A stretch of DNA of 15,982 nucleotides from CAYMLL01 sp964390645 (lineage in GTDB: Bacteria > Planctomycetota > UBA8108), in contig CAYMLL010000172.1 in the NCBI GenBank assembly GCA_964390645.1, forward strand, positions 1 through 15,982, in the 5' to 3' direction. Below are positions 1 to 8,210 of this stretch, in pieces. The translations under genes were made by a program, and so were the position numbers. The notes below the pieces were generated by a model. That model did no database searches. It was given only the letters and a program-made list of their open reading frames with translations, and was not told the DNA's origin. Position 1 is the stretch's first letter, and each line of letters begins with the position of its first letter.

Positions 1-189
1 TGTCTCCTCTTCGTCCTCCTCCGGTGCCTCCTCACCCCGACCGTCGACGTAGAACCGCACCCTCCCGGTCGCCGCCTCCCAGGTCATCACCACGTCGTGC
101 CACTTGCCGTCGTCGACCCCCACCCGCGCACCCGCCCCCCCCCCCCCCCCGAAATAGCAGGCCACACTCCCCAAGACCCCGAAGAACGA
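1..189 (-). pseudogene. Continuation of the DUF6797/LamG gene past an in-frame TAG
   Basis: Read in the same frame as the gene that stops at 192-190, this stretch is open to the window edge. It encodes typical LamG residues: VDDGKWHDVVMTWE, then GRVRFYVDG, then an acidic tail rich in Glu and Asp. Between the TAG and this motif lie SFFGVLGSVACYF, a run of five Gly codons (GGG), and AGARVG. The spacing is what I would expect from an intact LamG domain, so there is no net frameshift. Only the residues nearest the G run look wrong. The simplest reading is one continuous gene whose sequence is corrupted or mutated here. A real nonsense mutation cannot be excluded. Confidence 0.55.
135..150. repeat. 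16-base C homopolymer (G on the coding strand)
   Basis: Sixteen consecutive C on the plus strand read as GGG codons in the lectin-like domain of the minus-strand gene. No other run of this length exists in the window. The tract length keeps the downstream frame correct, and the neighbouring residues are atypical for the domain. It is either a G-biased sequencing or assembly artefact or a hypervariable tract. Confidence 0.9.
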
Positions 190-1092
190 CTAGCCGTTGA
201 GCGCCCACGGTCCGGCTGCCGGCGACTTCGAGAGAATCGTGCCACCCTCGCGTGTTCGCAGACGCGCGGCGATCGAGAAATCGCGCCCGGTCATATCGAA
301 GTGCGGCGAACGCGCCACTTCGAGGCTCGCGTCCCCGTCGAACACCAGGGGAGCGCTCGGGAAACTCGCGGGATCGACGCGATCGGACACCACCGCGACG
401 CGCTCATCCGCGAGGCGATCGTCGTCGACCTTGCGCAGCCGGACCGCTCGGCCGGCCCCGCCGATGACGCGCAGCGCCAGCTCGGCGATCCGTGGCCCGA
501 GCTCGAAGCCACGGATAATCGCACGCGCGCCGTCGTGCTCGACGGAGGACGGACTCTCCAGGACGTTCACCTCGCCGACCGTGTACGAGAGCACGACGCC
601 GTCACGCCCGTCGTGGAGGCCCTTCCAGCGGGCCCGCCCGTGCGGAAGTGGGCCGTAGCGCTTCCCGTCGCGACCCGGCGCACGCGTGTCGGTGAAATCA
701 TCGCTGTCCGGCCGCGCCCAGCCGGGACCCGGAGGGTTGGTGAAGACGACGTCACCGACGGCTCGCACGTGCGTCCGATGCGAACCGTCGAAGAGAACGC
801 TGCGCCAGTCGATGAAGCCGTCGCCGCGCCACGCACCGGCACAGCGCAGCGTGTCGGTGTCAAAGAGGAGAAACTCCCGCCCTCGGGAGACACCACCCCG
901 GTCGCCGTCGAGACGGATGGCGATACCCTTGTGCGCGATGTTGCCCGTCTCGATCTCGACGGCCGCGGCGAGGAAGGGACCGTAGTCCATCTCGATCCAG
1001 CGCGGCGGGTCGGCCCGCAGCCCGGCTGCCAGCACGATGCCCGCGATGGACAGGGTGAGCACGCGGTACGGGGCGACGGGACTCCGGCTCAT
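190..1092 (-). CDS. DUF6797/LamG-like exported protein, truncated
   Basis: The start is the ATG at 1092-1090, because it is followed by a signal peptide (residues 1 to about 25, hydrophobic VLTLSIAGIVLAAGL, then AD). The longer upstream frame is low-complexity and unlikely to be coding. Residues about 30-190 match from memory the planctomycete domain DUF6797: MDYGPFLAA, KGIAIRLDGDRGGVSRG, FDTDTLRCAGAWRGDGFIDW, RDGKRYGPLP and VVLSYTVGEVNVLESP. A LamG/concanavalin-like fold begins near residue 250 (APLVFDGDASLEV, FSIAARLRTREGGTILSK). The frame then meets a TAG at 192-190, exactly where homologues continue through the lectin domain. The same frame stays open to position 1. In planctomycetes such proteins are often long and carry further LamG or cytochrome-c parts. 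Those would lie beyond the left edge. The molecular function is unknown. The family assignment is fairly firm and the true C-terminus is not in the window. Confidence 0.68.
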   Translation of the reverse strand: MSRSPVAPYRVLTLSIAGIVLAAGLRADPPRWIEMDYGPFLAAAVEIETGNIAHKGIAIRLDGDRGGVSRGREFLLFDTDTLRCAGAWRGDGFIDWRSVLFDGSHRTHVRAVGDVVFTNPPGPGWARPDSDDFTDTRAPGRDGKRYGPLPHGRARWKGLHDGRDGVVLSYTVGEVNVLESPSSVEHDGARAIIRGFELGPRIAELALRVIGGAGRAVRLRKVDDDRLADERVAVVSDRVDPASFPSAPLVFDGDASLEVARSPHFDMTGRDFSIAARLRTREGGTILSKSPAAGPWALNG

Positions 1093-1117
1093 CGACAAGC
1101 TTCGCGGGTGGATCGAT

Positions 1118-1137
1118 CCCGGGCGCGACGGCCCGGG
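1118..1137 (-). other. Leader hairpin upstream of the DUF6797-like gene
   Basis: A perfect 7-bp stem, CCCGGGC (1118-1124) with GCCCGGG (1131-1137), encloses a 6-nt loop. It lies 25 nt upstream of the chosen ATG at 1092. No Shine-Dalgarno is obvious between the hairpin and the ATG. The rest of the 243-bp gap to 1336 shows no gene. The hairpin may shape the leader mRNA or be chance in GC-rich DNA. Confidence 0.3.
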
Positions 1138-1317
1138 TACGGACTCGAACCCGGCCTCGAATCCGGGACAGCCCCCAGCATACTCGCTGGCGGAGCCTGA
1201 CGCTCCAACGCACGCAGAACTCGCCGCATGGCCGGACCGGCGTCCCGTTGTCGTCGAGAGCCCGGCCATCCCGGCGCTGCCCTCGAGCTGACGAGGTCAC
1301 CGATGTGACGCACGCGC

Positions 1318-1334
1318 CCCCGGCACCGCCGGGG
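1318..1334 (-). terminator. Hairpin directly after the cyclase-like gene
   Basis: A perfect 7-bp stem, CCCCGGC (1318-1324) with GCCGGGG (1328-1334), has a 3-nt loop. It begins one base past the TGA stop at 1338-1336 of the cyclase-like gene. No T tract follows, so this is terminator-like rather than a classical intrinsic terminator. Confidence 0.35.
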
Positions 1335-1335
1335 C

Positions 1336-2364
1336 TCAGAACGTCGCGATCGGGTTCAGCGGCGAGCCGGTGCCGCCCGGAACCGCCAGCGGCGCGGTCG
1401 TCAGCAGAAAGCGCCAGCGACCCCGCTCACGAGCCGCCCGGCTGAGCGCCCCGAGATCGAGGTTGTCGAGAAGGTGGACCCCCATCGCGTGAAGGGTCAG
1501 CATGTGCACCGGGTGCGAGATGCCATCGATGCCTGACGGGATCACATCGCTCGCCGCGTCGCTGCCGAGGACCGCGATATCACGGTCCTTCAGAAGCGGC
1601 ACGCACGACACGTGAAGCCCCGCCGCACCGACCTCGTCGATGCTCCACGCCCCCTTCTCGTCGCGGCGAGCCCAGCGCCCCGTTCGCACGAGGACGACGT
1701 CACCCTTGCCGAGGCGCACGCCCGCCCGCCTCTCCCAGGCAAGCAGATCATCGGGGTAGATCGCCTGCCCCGGCTCGAGATACTCGACGCCCCGGAGCAC
1801 CGGGATGTCGACGAGGATCGCGCTCGCGAAGATGCCGGTCTTCAGGTTCTCGATGCCGAGCTTCCTGGCACCCGTCGGGTCGACCTCCTTCTTCGAGAAG
1901 TCGTTGTACATCCTGTCGCCGTGGTGCAGGTGGCAGAGCGCATCCATGTGGCTGTGGACGTAGCCGTGGTATGCGACCGAGTAGGTGTCGGCAAACCACT
2001 GGCCGTCCTGGTTCCCGTGAGCGAGCATCCGGTGCTCGAAGTTGTTCGGGTTGTCGATGGCGCGCACCTTCTCGACGTCGCGAGCGAGTGACACGCAAAA
2101 TCCTTCCCTCACGAGCTTCGCCGCGGCCAGGCGAGTGCGCGGCGTGACGAGGTTCATCGCACCGATCTGGTCGTCCGCGCCCCAGCGCCCCCAGTTCGAG
2201 AGGTCCCCGACCCAGCGCGCGACGGCCGCCCGCGTCGCCGCACGCCGGTAGGACTTCGCAACCGGCCTCGACGAGGTCTGAGTACAGCCGCCCAGGAGGC
2301 CGACGGCCAGGAGCCCGACCAGCACCCGTCCACCACGACAGCACGACGATGAGCTCCGACGCAT
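1336..2364 (-). CDS. Cyclase / kynurenine-formamidase-like lipoprotein
   Basis: The 342-residue product starts at the ATG at 2364-2362. A good GGAGG (2376-2372) sits 7 nt upstream. The N-terminus is a lipoprotein signal: basic residues, a hydrophobic stretch at 14-24, and lipobox LGGC with Cys27. The rest matches the metal-dependent cyclase family (Pfam Cyclase, relatives of kynurenine formamidase and isatin hydrolase). Key features are NWGRWGADDQIGAMN (57-71), the metal site HSHMDALCH (His137, His139, Asp141, His145), GKGDVVLVRTGRW and a late SHPVHMLTLHAMGVHLLDNL block. Known members hydrolyse amide or lactam bonds using Zn or Mn. The substrate here is unknown. No kyn-pathway gene is nearby, and anchoring to a membrane is unusual for a cytoplasmic-type enzyme. 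It lies 128 bp downstream of the CotH-type gene on the same strand, with a hairpin between them, so cotranscription is uncertain. Confidence 0.85.
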   Translation of the reverse strand: MRRSSSSCCRGGRVLVGLLAVGLLGGCTQTSSRPVAKSYRRAATRAAVARWVGDLSNWGRWGADDQIGAMNLVTPRTRLAAAKLVREGFCVSLARDVEKVRAIDNPNNFEHRMLAHGNQDGQWFADTYSVAYHGYVHSHMDALCHLHHGDRMYNDFSKKEVDPTGARKLGIENLKTGIFASAILVDIPVLRGVEYLEPGQAIYPDDLLAWERRAGVRLGKGDVVLVRTGRWARRDEKGAWSIDEVGAAGLHVSCVPLLKDRDIAVLGSDAASDVIPSGIDGISHPVHMLTLHAMGVHLLDNLDLGALSRAARERGRWRFLLTTAPLAVPGGTGSPLNPIATF

Positions 2365-2442
2365 CGATGATCCTCCGGCCTTCCTTCGGTTCGGGAGTCA
2401 GACGGCAAGGGTAGTCGCAGGATCACCGGAGAATCAACACCT

Positions 2443-2482
2443 CCGCCGACACGGCCTCCTCGACGGGATCGTCGTGTCGCGG
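2443..2482 (-). terminator. Hairpin between the CotH-type and cyclase genes
   Basis: CGACACG (2447-2453) pairs with CGTGTCG (2473-2479). After one bulged base, three more GC pairs extend the stem. The loop is 19 nt. The hairpin starts 10 nt past the stop of the CotH-type gene on the minus strand. It has no T tract. It could terminate or attenuate transcription into the cyclase gene. Confidence 0.35.
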
Positions 2483-2492
2483 AGTCCCCGGG

Positions 2493-5400
2493 TCAGCGAA
2501 GGCAGGCCATCGGGCAGCGCTCGAGGACAACGCATTCGACCCCGGCCTCCGGCGGCCGGCCACGGCGAAAAAGAAACTCGAGGAGATAGACGGCATCGCT
2601 CGTCGTGACTTGCTCGTCCCCGTCGAGATCGGCGACGCGCCGGTTGCCGTCGTCGGCGATCGTGCCGTCGCCGCACGGCAGCGTCACCCCGCCGCCGGCC
2701 ACGAGGTGGCGCAGCAACGCGACCGCGTCGGACACGTCGACCCGGCCGTCGGCGTGGACGTCGCCGACTCGCAGCAGCCCGGCGTCGACATCGCGGTCCT
2801 CCCGACCAGGAGACCCGTGCATCTCGACGCCCGCGCGCCAGCCTTCTCGCTCGCCCCAGCTCTCCGGAGACGCCGTCGGGTCGCGGATGACCAGCGATGC
2901 ACCGAATCCGTCGCTCTCCTGGTACCACGCGTCGTCGTAGGTGAAGCGCTGGATCGTCATGGACTCGCCGTGGAGAAGCGCGATCGTCTCGCCCGCGTTC
3001 TCCAGACTGCCCTCGAACTTGCCGGCGATGCGGATCTCGGAAGCGTCGTGACGGGTCGCGAAGACACGCGGATTGCGAACGAGCACGACGAACTCTCCCG
3101 GCGGCAGGCTGCGGACATCACCGTCGTCGAAGTCGAAGAGGATGCCCTCCACGAAGCGCACGCCGGAGAGGTCGAGCTCGGCGGCGCCGATGTTCCGCAG
3201 CTCGATGAACTCGTGGCCGTCGTCTCCTCGCGGGTGGTACATGAGCTCGGTGACCCGCAGCGAGTCCTGGGCAGGTGTCGACGACGAAGGCTCGCCGACC
3301 GTGATCTCGACCGGTGCCGACCAGTGGCTCCAGAGGTTCGTGTCGTCTTTCATGCGCACGCGAACACGATACGACGCACCGGGGGTGACGGCGCTGGAGG
3401 GAATCGTGACCTCCGGGTCCTCGGAGCCGATCTCCCCGCTCGTCCACGCAGCGACGATCTCGAGCGCCACCGGCTCGCTCCGCCAGGCGGGGTCCGACAG
3501 AGGCAGCCGGATGGGGTCCTCGATGGCGCTCGCGCGAGCGATACGCCACTGGAGTCCCGCGAAGCTCTCTGCGCCCTGAGGATCCTCGAAGGCGGTGGTG
3601 CGAAAGACCAGCGCGTCCGACGGGAAGCCGTCCGGCCCGACGTAGGAGGCCGTCGGCGTCTGCGGCAGATCGCGGCGGTGCGTGCCGTCGGCGAAGGAGT
3701 CCAGGAACGCCGCACGCCCTCCCGCACCAACCGCTCCGCCCGGCCAGCTGCCACCGGTGAACGCGAAGCGCATCATGTCGGTGAACTTCCCCTCCAGCGA
3801 CCGCTGACTCGCCGCAGCGAAATACTGTCGGTAGGCGGTCGTCGGCGCGTCCTTCCAGCGGTCGATATCCGGCTCCTCGAGCCCATCCATGAACGACGCG
3901 ACCTGCCGGATCACGAGCGCCAGCTGGTCCTCCTGCCAGAGAAGGTCGCGAATCTGGCGCACGTGGTTACGGTACTGCTTCTGCATCTCCGTCCTGCGCC
4001 CCGCGAAGATAGCGTCGTAGGGACGGTCGATGCCGGAGTTCCAGCTCGGCCCCCACGTCGCATCGGTGTCGAAAGGCAGCGTCCACATGCGACCGAGGAA
4101 GCCGTTCTCCTCGCTGTACTCCGGGTGAAAGTACCAGGTGGCGTTCTTGTTCGCGTCGGGCCAGTAGTCGTAGTGCCGCACGGCCTGAACGATCGCGTGG
4201 TAGCGGTACCACTTGCCGTAGTCGACGTGCGCGTCGAGCCACGCCTCCGGCTGGTTGCCGCGAAGGCGCCCTTCGATGTTGTTGTGGTCCTCGCCGTTCG
4301 CCACCGCGTCGGGCGCCTGGTAACGCTGCTGCTCACGCCAGGATCGCGTCTGGTTGACGAGCTTGTAGAGGTTCCCCTTGGGCAGACCGTGCGCGTCCAG
4401 GAAGCGAGAATCGTAGTTCTCGAAGGCCCGCGCGATGCCCCAGAAGTCGCCGTGGTACTGTCCGTCGGCACCGTCCGGAGTCTCGTCGGGCCCATCGACC
4501 ATGCGCCAGTGGAAGACGTGGCCGAACGGCGCCGGCACCCCGTACGATCGCCACAGCACGTCGTTCACCTGGTCGCCGAGCCCCCAGTTCCCGTCGATGC
4601 GGTTACCGAACATCCGGCCGGTATTGAGCACACGCCAGCGAGTCGGGTAGGGATTGCCGAACCGGTCGTGTGCCTGCAGGTGATGCCCCTTGTTGAACTT
4701 GAAGCGCCAGTGGCGCTTGCCCGCCAGTCCACCCGGATTCGACGAAGGAACCTGGTAGCGACCGTTCGCCCCCCGCAGCCGGAAGTTGACGTGATCGTGG
4801 ACGATGCCGTCGTAGACGAACGCGCACTCCCAGTTCTCCGCGAAGCGTGCCTGGTTGCCCTGCGGGATCTGCATCGATCCGCCAGACGCCACGCATCGTG
4901 ACACATCTACCTGACGGGCGATGACGAAGTAGACGGCGAGCGACGACATCTCCTCGGATGGGTACACGTGGCCCACACCGTCCGGATGGACCGAACGCCG
5001 CGTGGTCGGATACGGAGGGATGCCGTCGTGGACGAAGAGCGCGAAGTTCAGCGATGGATCGTCCCGGTAGGGAACGACGATGCCCAGCCCTGAAGTGTCG
5101 GTGACACGCACCCGATACCGAAGGAGCGCGCGATTCGGCCGGGACGAGACGCGAGCGGTGTAGACTCCGTCGTTCGCGAAAGCGTCACCACCGGCGCCAT
5201 CGTCGACCATCGCCACCGCGGTCCAGCCGGCGGGGTCCTCGAACTCCGGGTTCTTCTCGCGGGGCTGCGAGGCGTTCCGCAGCAACGTCGTGTGTTCGAG
5301 GGGAACGAAGGCCGGCACGTAGGCTCCCGGAAGCACGACCTGGTAGAGCAGCTCGACGGAAGCGACACCCTGCGGATCCGTCACCTTCGCGGTGATCGTG

Positions 5401-6566
5401 ATCTGCTCGTCGGATCGCGGCTGCACCGGAGCGTGACGGACCTGACGCACCTGCGGCGGCGCGTTGGGTGAGCGAACCGAGTTCACCGAGCCCGGAGTCG
5501 GTGGCAAGGTCACGAGGTTGTCGAAGTCCTGCGCGCCGGGGATGAAGATCTCGATGTCGGCGGAGAAGTCGCCACTGGTGACGGTCGAGTTGAGCGCGTG
5601 AACCGCGACGACGTTCTCCCCGTGACGCAGGTAGCCTCCGGGGCTCGGCAGGAACTCGTCGCCCCAGCGAGCCTCCGTCGACGACCGAGCACGTCCGTCG
5701 AACGCCACCTCACCGTCGCGAGCACGAATTCGAGCAACCTCGACCCCGTTGATCGACACGATGCCACCGTCATCGAAGTAGTAGCCGAGCTTCAGCGCGA
5801 GCGGCATCTCGCGGTCCTCGGGAAGGACGAAGCGATGCCGCATGTAGATCGTCGAGTAGCTGTCCTCCATGTCGTCGAGGACCGTGTTGTCGTCGTCATC
5901 CCCGAAGCCGATGCTCGTCTGCCCGTCCTGCCACGTGTCGTCCTGGACGAAGTCGAGAGCCCGCCAGTTCGCCGGCGGCTCCGAGGTTCCCCGCCGGAAT
6001 CGCCACCGCTCGCTCTCGCGCGTCAGCAGGAACGAGCGCTCCTGCGGCAGATCGTCGACCATGCCCGACGCACGCCAGCTTCCGCCCAGGTCGTTGTCGA
6101 GGGACGGGTCGATGAGCTCCATCGACGCACCGTCACCCGCGGACGCGATGGGCCACGGAAACGCCAGGCCGTAGTCGAGCTGATCCTCGATCTCGCCGTC
6201 CGCTCGTCGCAGCACGATGCGCTCTCCCGAGTTCGACAGCCGGCCTCCCCACGGCCCGTGGGCACCCTCGACGCCGAATGTCTCACGGATCGCCTCCGGA
6301 TCCTGCGCCACGACGAGGAGCCCCCCCGCTGCGAGCGTCGTGCCTGGCGCGAAGGTGTAGTCGACACCGTTGGAAAAGAACCACCCCGAGAGGTCGACCT
6401 CCTCGTCGCCGCGATTGACGAGCTCGAGGAACTCCTCCTGCGAAGTCCCATCGACCGGTTCGTAGTGAACCTCGTTGAGGACGACGTCCGCACGCGCCAC
6501 AATCGGGACAACGACGGCGGCCACGAGATACAACGCTGGCGCGAGAAGCGAGCCCGAACGGTTCAC
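2493..6566 (-). CDS. Giant exported lamin-tail / CotH kinase-like / dockerin protein
   Basis: The 1357-residue product starts at GTG (6566-6564), with AGGTG 7 nt upstream and a signal peptide at 1-26 (VARA|D). The domain order is: lamin-tail (27-140; VVLNEVHYEP, FLELVNRGDEEVDLSGW); beta-sandwich, PA14/carbohydrate-binding-like (200-345; YYFDDGGIVSINGVEV); Ig-like (370-515); CotH kinase-like (about 545-880); Fn3-like (975-1090); second lamin-tail (1101-1235; LRVTELMYHPRGDDGHEFIEL); dockerin-like pair (1267-1345; GDVHADGRVDVSDAV and ADLDGDEQVTTSDAV). In the CotH part, HYDYWPDANKN (798-808) and LPFDTDATWG (830-839) correspond to the family's NWD...N and PWDLD blocks, so the catalytic acidic residues look retained. 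CotH proteins are atypical kinases of spore-coat proteins. The exported planctomycete versions have no known substrate. The dockerin and lamin-tails suggest a cell-surface or secreted scaffold. Domain calls are from motif memory and the boundaries are approximate. Confidence 0.9.
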   Translation of the reverse strand: MNRSGSLLAPALYLVAAVVVPIVARADVVLNEVHYEPVDGTSQEEFLELVNRGDEEVDLSGWFFSNGVDYTFAPGTTLAAGGLLVVAQDPEAIRETFGVEGAHGPWGGRLSNSGERIVLRRADGEIEDQLDYGLAFPWPIASAGDGASMELIDPSLDNDLGGSWRASGMVDDLPQERSFLLTRESERWRFRRGTSEPPANWRALDFVQDDTWQDGQTSIGFGDDDDNTVLDDMEDSYSTIYMRHRFVLPEDREMPLALKLGYYFDDGGIVSINGVEVARIRARDGEVAFDGRARSSTEARWGDEFLPSPGGYLRHGENVVAVHALNSTVTSGDFSADIEIFIPGAQDFDNLVTLPPTPGSVNSVRSPNAPPQVRQVRHAPVQPRSDEQITITAKVTDPQGVASVELLYQVVLPGAYVPAFVPLEHTTLLRNASQPREKNPEFEDPAGWTAVAMVDDGAGGDAFANDGVYTARVSSRPNRALLRYRVRVTDTSGLGIVVPYRDDPSLNFALFVHDGIPPYPTTRRSVHPDGVGHVYPSEEMSSLAVYFVIARQVDVSRCVASGGSMQIPQGNQARFAENWECAFVYDGIVHDHVNFRLRGANGRYQVPSSNPGGLAGKRHWRFKFNKGHHLQAHDRFGNPYPTRWRVLNTGRMFGNRIDGNWGLGDQVNDVLWRSYGVPAPFGHVFHWRMVDGPDETPDGADGQYHGDFWGIARAFENYDSRFLDAHGLPKGNLYKLVNQTRSWREQQRYQAPDAVANGEDHNNIEGRLRGNQPEAWLDAHVDYGKWYRYHAIVQAVRHYDYWPDANKNATWYFHPEYSEENGFLGRMWTLPFDTDATWGPSWNSGIDRPYDAIFAGRRTEMQKQYRNHVRQIRDLLWQEDQLALVIRQVASFMDGLEEPDIDRWKDAPTTAYRQYFAAASQRSLEGKFTDMMRFAFTGGSWPGGAVGAGGRAAFLDSFADGTHRRDLPQTPTASYVGPDGFPSDALVFRTTAFEDPQGAESFAGLQWRIARASAIEDPIRLPLSDPAWRSEPVALEIVAAWTSGEIGSEDPEVTIPSSAVTPGASYRVRVRMKDDTNLWSHWSAPVEITVGEPSSSTPAQDSLRVTELMYHPRGDDGHEFIELRNIGAAELDLSGVRFVEGILFDFDDGDVRSLPPGEFVVLVRNPRVFATRHDASEIRIAGKFEGSLENAGETIALLHGESMTIQRFTYDDAWYQESDGFGASLVIRDPTASPESWGEREGWRAGVEMHGSPGREDRDVDAGLLRVGDVHADGRVDVSDAVALLRHLVAGGGVTLPCGDGTIADDGNRRVADLDGDEQVTTSDAVYLLEFLFRRGRPPEAGVECVVLERCPMACLR

Positions 6567-6734
6567 GGCAATACACCTGTCCTCGAAGCGATCCGGTGGC
6601 CGACGAGCTCAGCCCCGTCACGGCGACCGCCGAGACCATGCTAACAGCTGCAGGTAGCCGTGTCCGTGAGAATTGCGAACGCTTACAATGACCCGCTCGT
6701 CGTTCACGAGGCCACTACACAGCGGATCGATCCA
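6567..6734. promoter_or_regulatory. Divergent promoter region, CotH-type gene / sulfatase
   Basis: This 168-bp gap separates the two divergent genes. For the minus-strand gene a sigma70-like pair is visible: CGGACA (6666-6661), a 17-nt spacer, then TAGCAT (6643-6638). Each box matches consensus at 4 of 6 bases and would leave a leader of about 65 nt. For the plus strand there is a -10-like TACAAT at 6684-6689 without a convincing -35. Transcription from it would begin about 40 nt before the ATG at 6735, which supports that start over the GTG at 6660. No operator-like inverted repeat stands out. Confidence 0.35.
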
Positions 6735-8177
6735 ATGTCCCGAATCTCCTCCCACGCGATCAGCCCTCTTCTTCTCGCTCTTCTGACGTTCTCCGCCAGC
6801 GAAGCGGCCGACGCCGACGAAGCTCGTCGACCCAGCATCCTCTTCATCATGGTCGACGACCTCGGCAAGGACTGGATCTCATGCTACGGGGCTGACAACA
6901 TCGAGACGCCCGAGATCGACCGGCTCGCGGCCAGCGGCATGAAGTTCGACAACGCCTGGTCGATGCCTCAGTGCACTCCGACTCGCGCCACGCTGCTCAC
7001 CGGCCAGTACCCGTGGCGTACCGGCTGGGTGAACCACTGGGACGTGCCTCGCTGGGGTGTCGGCTACTTCGACTGGGAGCGCTACACGACGTTCGCACGT
7101 GTCGTGCGTGGCGCCGGCTACCGCACGGCGATCGCCGGCAAGTGGCAGATCAACGACTTCCGTCTCGAGCCAAGAGCTCTCGAAAAGCACGGGTTCGACG
7201 ACTGGTGCGTGTGGACGGGCTACGAGGGCGGCAACCCGCCGAGCGGCAAGCGGTACTGGAGTCCGTACATCCACATGCGATCCGGAAGCCGCACGCACGA
7301 GGGTCAGTTCGGTCCGGACGTCTACTGCGACTTCCTCGTCGACTTCATGAAGCGTCATCGCGACGAGCCGATGCTGCTCTACTTCCCGATGGCGTTGACG
7401 CACGGACCTCTCGTACACACCCCGAAGGAGCCGAGGGCTTCGACCAAGCGGCAGCGGATCGCCGCGATGGTCCGCCACACCGATCTCATCGTCGGAAGGC
7501 TCCTGAAGTCGCTCGAGACCTCCGGCCTGCGAGACAAGACGATCGTCATCTTCACGACCGACAACGGCACGTCGAAGGGCGCGCTCGGCACGATCGGCGG
7601 CAAGAGGCCGAGCGGCGGCAAGGCGTCGAAGTGGGAAGGCGGCGTCTGCCAGCCCTTCATCGCCAGCTGTCCGGGACTCGTGCCGGCGGGTGTCACCACC
7701 GACGCTCTGACGGACTTCAGCGATCTCTTCCCGACCTTCGTGGAACTCGCCGGCGCGAAGGTCCCGGAAGGGGTTACGCTCGACGGCAAGTCCTTCGCGC
7801 CCCTCCTGCTCGGCAAGGCGAAGGACTCGCCGCGAGACTGGATCCTGTCGATGGGCCACGGCGGTGCGAAGCTCGATGCCGCAGGAGTGCGTGGTCAGCA
7901 CGACTTCACCGACCGCGTTCTGCGAGACAAGCGATTCAAGGCCTGGACGGGGACCAGCCCGGAGATCACGGCGCTCTACGACCTCCGCAACGACCCCCTG
8001 GAGCGAGAGAACGTGATCGAGAGCGACGACGGCGATGCGGTCGCGGCGCTCGCCAGGTTCCGGGCGATCATCGCGAAGATGCCCGATCGGGACGCACGCC
8101 CCGCATACCGGTCGCGTGCCCCGAATGCGTGGGACCGCGAGATCGGCGCAGGGAAGAAGAAGCGAAGGAAGCGTTAG
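6735..8177 (+). CDS. Exported formylglycine-dependent sulfatase (arylsulfatase type)
   Basis: I chose the ATG at 6735 because it is followed by a Sec signal peptide (residues 1-24, SPLLLALLTFSASEA). The GTG at 6660 would place 25 hydrophilic residues in front of it. The 480-residue product carries the S1 sulfatase hallmarks: Asp41-Asp42 (MVDDLG) for Ca; the formylglycine motif CTPTRATLLTG with Cys80 as the residue to be oxidised; GKW with Lys136; LTHGPL with His223; TDNGT with Asp276 and Asn277; and Lys290/Lys299 in the GGK...KWEGG segment. The length is normal for the family. It should hydrolyse sulfate esters, most likely on sugars, in the periplasm or outside the cell. It needs a maturase (anSME or FGE), and none is in the window. 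The C-terminus is very basic (KKKRRKR). It converges with the esterase gene at 33 bp. The substrate subfamily cannot be told by eye. Confidence 0.93.
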   Translation: MSRISSHAISPLLLALLTFSASEAADADEARRPSILFIMVDDLGKDWISCYGADNIETPEIDRLAASGMKFDNAWSMPQCTPTRATLLTGQYPWRTGWVNHWDVPRWGVGYFDWERYTTFARVVRGAGYRTAIAGKWQINDFRLEPRALEKHGFDDWCVWTGYEGGNPPSGKRYWSPYIHMRSGSRTHEGQFGPDVYCDFLVDFMKRHRDEPMLLYFPMALTHGPLVHTPKEPRASTKRQRIAAMVRHTDLIVGRLLKSLETSGLRDKTIVIFTTDNGTSKGALGTIGGKRPSGGKASKWEGGVCQPFIASCPGLVPAGVTTDALTDFSDLFPTFVELAGAKVPEGVTLDGKSFAPLLLGKAKDSPRDWILSMGHGGAKLDAAGVRGQHDFTDRVLRDKRFKAWTGTSPEITALYDLRNDPLERENVIESDDGDAVAALARFRAIIAKMPDRDARPAYRSRAPNAWDREIGAGKKKRRKR

Positions 8178-8210
8178 CTCGACGAACCAGGGAAGGACAG
8201 CTCCTCGCCT

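Noticed and set aside
1130..1170. GGGTTCGAGTCC-like tRNA T-arm on the minus strand
   Set aside because: The flanking bases do not form a 5-bp T stem, and no acceptor stem, anticodon arm or D arm could be fitted around it.
97..1200. 367-codon plus-strand open frame over the DUF6797-like gene
   Set aside because: It runs through the C homopolymer and is antisense to recognisable DUF6797 and LamG motifs, so it is a shadow frame.
2610..4901. 763-codon plus-strand open frame antisense to the CotH-type gene
   Set aside because: It has no recognisable domain, is rich in Arg, Val and Ala, and mirrors the codon bias of the real minus-strand gene. It is a shadow frame of GC-rich coding DNA.
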